Assembly: GCA_025061935.1 (NCBI GenBank)
Contig: JANWZY010000090.1
Coordinates: 1 to 10,725 of the forward strand
Direction: 5' to 3'
DNA length: 10,725 nucleotides
Source: Verrucomicrobiia bacterium
GTDB taxonomy: Bacteria; Verrucomicrobiota; Verrucomicrobiia; Limisphaerales; DTLC01
Position numbers and translations under genes: made by a program. Under the pieces are notes generated by a model that saw nothing but the letters and a program-made list of their open reading frames with translations, was not told the DNA's origin and did no database searches. Shown here piece after piece: positions 7,085 through 10,725 of the stretch (position 1 is its first letter; each line of letters starts with the position of its first letter).

Positions 7085-8242
7085 TTAGGGCTTGAATTTG
7101 GCGCGGAACTCGGCAGGTGCGATTCCGACGGCGTTTTTGAACGCGACCGAAAAGCTGTTCAGGCTCGAATAACCGCACATAGCGGAGATCGTTTCGACCT
7201 TGTGCTCGGTCTCGACCAAAAGCTTTTTGGCATGCTGGATCCGCAAATTATGCAATTCAGCACCTGGCGTGCGCCCTAAATGTAGAACAAAAGCCGTATG
7301 CAGGCTCCGCCGGGACATGCCTGCGAGCCGCGCCAGGTCCTCGACACCGATCGGACGGTTGAAATTTTCCCACATGTACCTCAACGCACGCGCTACTCCC
7401 TCATGCTGCACGGCGAGCAGGTCCGAGCTTTTCCGCACAACCAATCCTTTGGGCGGAATACGCAACGGTTCCGTCGGGGGGGGATGGCCATGCATCAGTT
7501 TATCCAGCAGCGTGGCGCCCATGTACCCGACCAGCTCCAGGTTGGTGTCCACGCTGCTAACAGGTATCTGCATAGCATCAACAGCCATGATCGAGTTGTC
7601 CACTCCGACAATACCGACTTCCTCCGGCACTTTTAGTCCGGCCGCCTCGCATACCTCGAGCACTTCGATGGCGCGGTCGTCGTTGGCGGCGAATACGCCC
7701 AGTGGTTTGGGGAGTCGCTTCAGTTGCGCCGCGAGCCATTTACGCTTCTTCTGCCATTGCAGCTTACCGGTAGTGTAATCGGGCGACTCGTGCCATTTGA
7801 GCCAGACACAGTCCAGTGCGCGCGCGGCAACAAATTGAATAAACCAAGACCCGTTCTCGTTGAATGCCCAGTTGTCAACGTCGCTATAATACGCGACGTG
7901 TTTCAGCCCACGGCTAATGAAGTGGTCTGCCACCAGTTTGGCGACCTCTTTGTGGTCCACAAGCACGCGCGGGAAGGGCAGATGCTTGCGCCTGTAACTG
8001 AAATCCACTGTCGGCTTGCGAGCCTGCATCACGAATTCGGCAAGGTCGTCGCCCGCGCCGAGCCATGCCAAGATACCGTCACCATCCCACCCCCAAGGGA
8101 TTACCTTCTCCTTCGTCACATCCGGGCACAGATGCCAACCGTGCTCCAGCGCGTACCGTTCGATGCCACGGTGCAGCCGGTAATCGTACCAGCCCAATGC
8201 TAACAGGACGCGTTTGGGCCGCTTCACGCCAGAAAAATGCAC
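7085..8242 (-). CDS. XylR-like transcriptional regulator (LacI-type sugar-binding domain plus AraC helix-turn-helix)
   Basis: The product is 385 residues and has the domain order and length of E. coli XylR (about 390). Residues 9-275 resemble the periplasmic-binding-protein/LacI sensor fold: RVLLALGWYDYRLHRGIERYA at the start, PRVLVDHKEVAKLVADHFISRG in the middle, then GVFAANDDRAIEVLEVCEAAGLKVPEEVGIVGVDN, where D188, D189 and D215 lie at typical ligand-contact places. Residues 282-383 are the AraC DNA-binding domain with two helix-turn-helices: IGVEDLARLAGMSRRSLHTAF, then ETISAMCGYSSLNSFSVAFKNAVGIAPAEFR. It acts in the cytoplasm and probably binds a sugar. The start is the GTG at 8242, with a stop close upstream; a GTG at 8227 is an alternative. 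The gene is divergent from the pectate lyase with a 111-nt shared control region, so control of that lyase and of itself is likely. The true ligand is unknown; xylose or a pectin product are candidates by family and context. Confidence 0.92.
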   Translation of the reverse strand: MHFSGVKRPKRVLLALGWYDYRLHRGIERYALEHGWHLCPDVTKEKVIPWGWDGDGILAWLGAGDDLAEFVMQARKPTVDFSYRRKHLPFPRVLVDHKEVAKLVADHFISRGLKHVAYYSDVDNWAFNENGSWFIQFVAARALDCVWLKWHESPDYTTGKLQWQKKRKWLAAQLKRLPKPLGVFAANDDRAIEVLEVCEAAGLKVPEEVGIVGVDNSIMAVDAMQIPVSSVDTNLELVGYMGATLLDKLMHGHPPPTEPLRIPPKGLVVRKSSDLLAVQHEGVARALRYMWENFNRPIGVEDLARLAGMSRRSLHTAFVLHLGRTPGAELHNLRIQHAKKLLVETEHKVETISAMCGYSSLNSFSVAFKNAVGIAPAEFRAKFKP

Positions 8243-8280
8243 TCGGTCGCGCGCAGGTTCAATCCCTTAGGCCGTGCCTG

Positions 8281-8305
8281 TGCACATTCTTCAAACCGAA
8301 TTGCA
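8281..8305 (+). promoter_or_regulatory. Copy 3 of shared motif, in the regulator/lyase divergent control region
   Basis: The plus strand reads TGCA-N7-CAAA-N5-TTGCA-N-AAA, ending 48 nt before the lyase ATG at 8354. It is also 38 nt upstream of the regulator GTG at 8242, in the opposite orientation. Its place between a XylR-like regulator and the enzyme gene makes it the best candidate operator in the window. A promoter role is the alternative. Confidence 0.5.
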
Positions 8306-8353
8306 AAAAGATTTGATTCATCCCGACACGCACTTGCGCGTAGCTTGATATGC

Positions 8354-10462
8354 ATGCTAATGCACCTGCAACCGCGCCTGAAGTGGGCCGTACTCGCCGC
8401 CTGCCTCGGTACTCATCAGGTCCAGCTCGCATACGCTCAACCGGCATTTCCCGGCGCCGAGGGCGCAGGCGCTGCAGCGCGCGGCGGGCGCGGCGGCGAC
8501 GTCTATTACGTAACCAGCCTCTACGACTATACCAGCTCGACCGATCCGAACCGGTTCGGCACACTGCGGTACGGCATTGCCTCGGCCACCGGGCCACGGA
8601 CCATCCTGTTCAAAGTGTCAGGGTATATTGACCTGCGGTCGCGCCTTTCGATCAATAAGCCCAACCTCACGATAGCCGGCCAGACTGCGCCAGGCGACGG
8701 CATTTGCCTACGGAACTACGATGTCACGATAAACGCAAACGACGTTGTCGTTCGCCACCTGCGTGTGCGGCTCGGCACAAACGCGCTGCAGGAGGCCGAT
8801 TCGGTTTGGATCACCGGCGGCCAACGCATTGTGCTTGATCACTGCACAGCTTCCTGGTCCGTGGACGAAACCCTGTCCGCCAGCATGGACGCGCGCGATT
8901 TATCCGTGCAGTGGTGCTTCATCACCGAATCGCTTAACAACTCGATCCACAGCAAGGGCGCGCACGGTTACGGCTCGATCATCTCAGCAAACCAGCCCAC
9001 CATATACTCGTGGCACCACAACCTGTACGCGCACCACAACAGCCGCAGCCCGCGCGCAGGCTCGGGCGTGTCGAACCTGCTGTGGACACTCGATTTCCGG
9101 AACAACGTGATTTACAACTGGGGCGACCGCGCCGGCTACAGCGGCGGCGAGACCGAGTTCGTCCGAATAAATTACATCGGCAACGCACTCGTGGCCGGGC
9201 CGGACAAGGACTACAACTACGCATTTCAAGGAGGTGCAACAACAACCTGGATTTACCAGGAAGGCAACCTGATTGACCTGTCCCGCGACGGCATATTCAA
9301 CCCGACCAATAGCGGCTGGGGCATGTTCAGCGGCACGTACAGGTCCACAAACGCGCCGTTTACGTGCCCCGCGGTAACGACCGACCCGGCGCAGGTCGCG
9401 CTCCTGAAAGTGCTCGCCACAGGAGGCGCGCTGCCCTGGCGCAGAGACGCTGTGGACAAACGGGTCGCACAGAACGTACTCAACGGCACTGGTCGGATCA
9501 TTGACTACCCCGATCAGGCCGGGGGCTGGCCAAGCCTGACCAGCGAGCCGCCGCCGGCAGACACCGACAACGACGGTATGCCAGATTACTGGGAGCTGGC
9601 CATGGGACTCGATCCATCCGACCCGTCCGATCGGAACCTGACCAACGCAGTGGGCTACAGCAGGCTTGAAGATTATTTGAACTGGAAAGCGGCGCCGCAC
9701 GCGTTGTGCCCAAGGAACGGATTCACACACATTGATCTCACGGAAACTTTTGGCGGCTTGACCAACCTCGATTTCATCGTCCTGCCAGGTTCAAACTGCA
9801 CGGTAAGCTTGCTTGCAGACGGGCGAACGCTAAGGGTCATTGCTGCACGGAAGTTTACAGGCATGGCCAGCTTCCAAGTAACGGTCACTAACCGCGCGTG
9901 GCAGATCGGGTTCGGCCCTGTTCACATCCATGTGCTCATCACGACGACAAACGCGCCAAATACACCCCCCGAGTTCATCCGTCCGCCCGATGTCGAAGTC
10001 ACAGCGGGGAACGCGGCCACAAACCGGTGCGTCGCCATTGACAATGATTTGCCAGCTCAGACTGTGACTTTCAAACTTGTCGACGCGCCTGTCGGCGCTT
10101 CGATAGACCACCAGACAGGGGCATTCCGTTGGCCTGTCCCGATCGGATGGACCACCAGGACGAATCTGGTCGTGGTAGCCGCTGAAGACGATGGTGAACC
10201 GCCCATGACCTCCACGCAGGCTTTTTACGTTGTGGTCACGCCATTCCCGCCCCCGGCTATAAGGGGAATCACCTATGCGGCACACGCGCTCACACTTCAA
10301 GTTGGAGGCCTCCCAGGATTTACATACCGAATCCAGACTTCCACAAACCTGCTCGATTGGGCTGATGCGTGGGTAACGAACTCCGCCTCGGCAACATTCG
10401 AGTGGATGGATTCGGACATACGCGCTTATCCGGCAAAATTTTATAGGGTCGTCGGGCAATAG
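8354..10462 (+). CDS. Secreted polysaccharide lyase family 1-type pectate lyase, multidomain
   Basis: The protein is predicted to cut polygalacturonate-type pectin by beta-elimination, usually Ca-dependent, outside the cytoplasm. From the ATG at 8354 it has 702 residues; the ATG at 8360 is equally possible. The frame opens at 8237, but that would put 39 residues before the signal peptide and overlap the regulator. Signal peptide: 1-28, cleavage after AYA. The parallel beta-helix domain spans about 30-395: AFPGAEGAGAAARGGRGG, FGTLRYGI, LTIAGQTAPGDGI, VVVRHLRVR, ADSVWITGG, LDHCTASWSVDE (D162 and D171 likely Ca ligands) and HHNSRSPRAG, whose R-x-P-R (231-234) carries the family's catalytic Arg. 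A TSP3-like calcium loop, DTDNDGMPDYWELAMGLDP, follows at 403-421. A possible beta module covers about 450-530, an Ig/cadherin-like domain about 538-628, and the C-terminal module 631-702 (YRIQTSTNLLDW, FYRVVGQ). A stem-loop follows the stop. The exact substrate is not proven. Confidence 0.9.
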   Translation: MLMHLQPRLKWAVLAACLGTHQVQLAYAQPAFPGAEGAGAAARGGRGGDVYYVTSLYDYTSSTDPNRFGTLRYGIASATGPRTILFKVSGYIDLRSRLSINKPNLTIAGQTAPGDGICLRNYDVTINANDVVVRHLRVRLGTNALQEADSVWITGGQRIVLDHCTASWSVDETLSASMDARDLSVQWCFITESLNNSIHSKGAHGYGSIISANQPTIYSWHHNLYAHHNSRSPRAGSGVSNLLWTLDFRNNVIYNWGDRAGYSGGETEFVRINYIGNALVAGPDKDYNYAFQGGATTTWIYQEGNLIDLSRDGIFNPTNSGWGMFSGTYRSTNAPFTCPAVTTDPAQVALLKVLATGGALPWRRDAVDKRVAQNVLNGTGRIIDYPDQAGGWPSLTSEPPPADTDNDGMPDYWELAMGLDPSDPSDRNLTNAVGYSRLEDYLNWKAAPHALCPRNGFTHIDLTETFGGLTNLDFIVLPGSNCTVSLLADGRTLRVIAARKFTGMASFQVTVTNRAWQIGFGPVHIHVLITTTNAPNTPPEFIRPPDVEVTAGNAATNRCVAIDNDLPAQTVTFKLVDAPVGASIDHQTGAFRWPVPIGWTTRTNLVVVAAEDDGEPPMTSTQAFYVVVTPFPPPAIRGITYAAHALTLQVGGLPGFTYRIQTSTNLLDWADAWVTNSASATFEWMDSDIRAYPAKFYRVVGQ

Positions 10463-10480
10463 CGCAAGCTATAACCTGCG

Positions 10481-10501
10481 GCGTGCGGAAACGGCGCACG
10501 C
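10481..10501 (+). terminator. Stem-loop after the pectate lyase gene
   Basis: GCGTGCG (10481-10487) and CGCACGC (10495-10501) form a perfect 7-bp stem with a 7-base loop, 18 nt after the TAG stop. No T-run follows, so it may be a transcript-end stabiliser or a weak terminator rather than a classical intrinsic one. Confidence 0.45.
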
Positions 10502-10678
10502 TCGCCAGGCCTGACGGGACAAGCCGAGCGTCGAGCCAGCCATACTTGCCCCCCGACCTGCCGTGCGGAGAAAAACTGCGTGCGTAATACTCATCAGATC
10601 AGCATTTTTTCTTGCTGCGAAATGCGCAGGGCACATACTTTCGAATCAAAAAGCCGAACAAACCAACCAGCACGGAAT

Positions 10679-10725
10679 ATGAAGACTTCGAGCAATTTGT
10701 CCAATTGGCCAATCGTGGGTGTTAT
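10679..10725 (+). CDS. Possible start of a further gene (partial, right edge)
   Basis: An ATG at 10679 opens a frame to the window end, beginning MKTSSNLSNWPIVGV. The Met-Lys start could be a signal-peptide beginning, but only 15 residues are visible. The frame is also open upstream, with another ATG at 10622. No ribosome binding site is evident. A minus-strand frame is also open from the right edge to about 10598, so the direction is not settled. Confidence 0.2.
   Translation, partial: MKTSSNLSNWPIVGV

Larger units (their letters stand above)
10463..10725. other. 3' flank of the lyase gene, mostly without a supported gene
   Basis: Apart from the stem-loop at 10481-10501, the interval contains an inverted repeat at 10615-10629 (CTGCG, 5-base loop, CGCAG) overlapping another at 10602-10625 (GCATTT ... 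AAATGC). It ends in a possible gene start at 10679. The GCATTTTTTC at 10602 matches only the left part of the shared motif and is not counted as a copy. Confidence 0.4.

Noticed and set aside
8237..8353. Upstream extension of the pectate lyase frame to the ATG at 8237
   Set aside because: It would add 39 mostly basic residues before a normal signal peptide, overlap the regulator start and include the regulatory motif.
8984..9730. Long minus-strand open frame inside the pectate lyase gene
   Set aside because: It lies opposite a gene with clear catalytic motifs and high GC, has no domain of its own, and is a typical antisense shadow.
10602..10630. Possible fourth copy of the shared motif before the right-edge gene
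   Set aside because: Only GCATTTTTTC fits; the CAAA and TTGCA blocks are missing at the required spacing.
1..10725. CRISPR array, insertion sequence, integrase or defence system
   Set aside because: No regularly spaced direct repeats, transposase or integrase motifs, or known defence domains were seen on either strand.

Overview
The window looks like a piece of a Verrucomicrobiota chromosome, perhaps of the Limisphaerales/Pedosphaera type (the phylum is inferred with fair confidence, the order is a guess). The grounds are a GC-rich sequence, an [24 protein letters not shown] pseudopilin, an autotransporter-type beta-strand repeat protein, a XylR-like regulator joining a sugar-binding domain to an AraC helix-turn-helix, and large secreted proteins ending in a 'STNLxxW ... 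FYRV'-like C-terminal module. None of the supported starts has a clear Shine-Dalgarno sequence. The content is that of an accessory carbohydrate-degradation and cell-surface locus.

Layout: (1) 1-1857, minus strand: the first 619 residues of a secreted beta-strand repeat protein that runs off the left edge. (2) 1858-2506: a gene-poor interval with hairpins and a regulatory-looking 25-bp motif. (3) 2507-3706, plus: a complete MFS permease. (4) 3707-3790: a short convergent gap with a perfect 18-bp palindrome. (5) 3791-5953, minus: a 720-residue secreted protein with two LamG-like halves around an Ig-like domain. (6) 6010-6927, minus: a type II secretion/type IV pilus-like pseudopilin, 56 nt upstream of the previous gene and probably co-transcribed with it. 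(7) 7085-8242, minus: the XylR-like regulator. (8) 8354-10462, plus: a secreted family-1-type pectate lyase with a calcium-binding TSP3-like stretch, an Ig/cadherin-like domain and the C-terminal module, divergent from the regulator. (9) 10463-10725: a hairpin and possibly the first codons of another gene.

Working model: the lyase cuts pectin-type polysaccharide outside the cytoplasm, the permease may take up a product, and the XylR-like protein senses a sugar and controls the divergent lyase. The main unexpected observation is a motif, TGCA-N7-CAAA-N5-TTGCA-N-AAA, found with identical internal spacing and in gene orientation upstream of the lyase, the pseudopilin/Ig-protein pair and the beta-strand repeat protein. 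This suggests that the surface proteins and the lyase form one regulon or share a special promoter class. That is inference; the motif itself is visible in the sequence.
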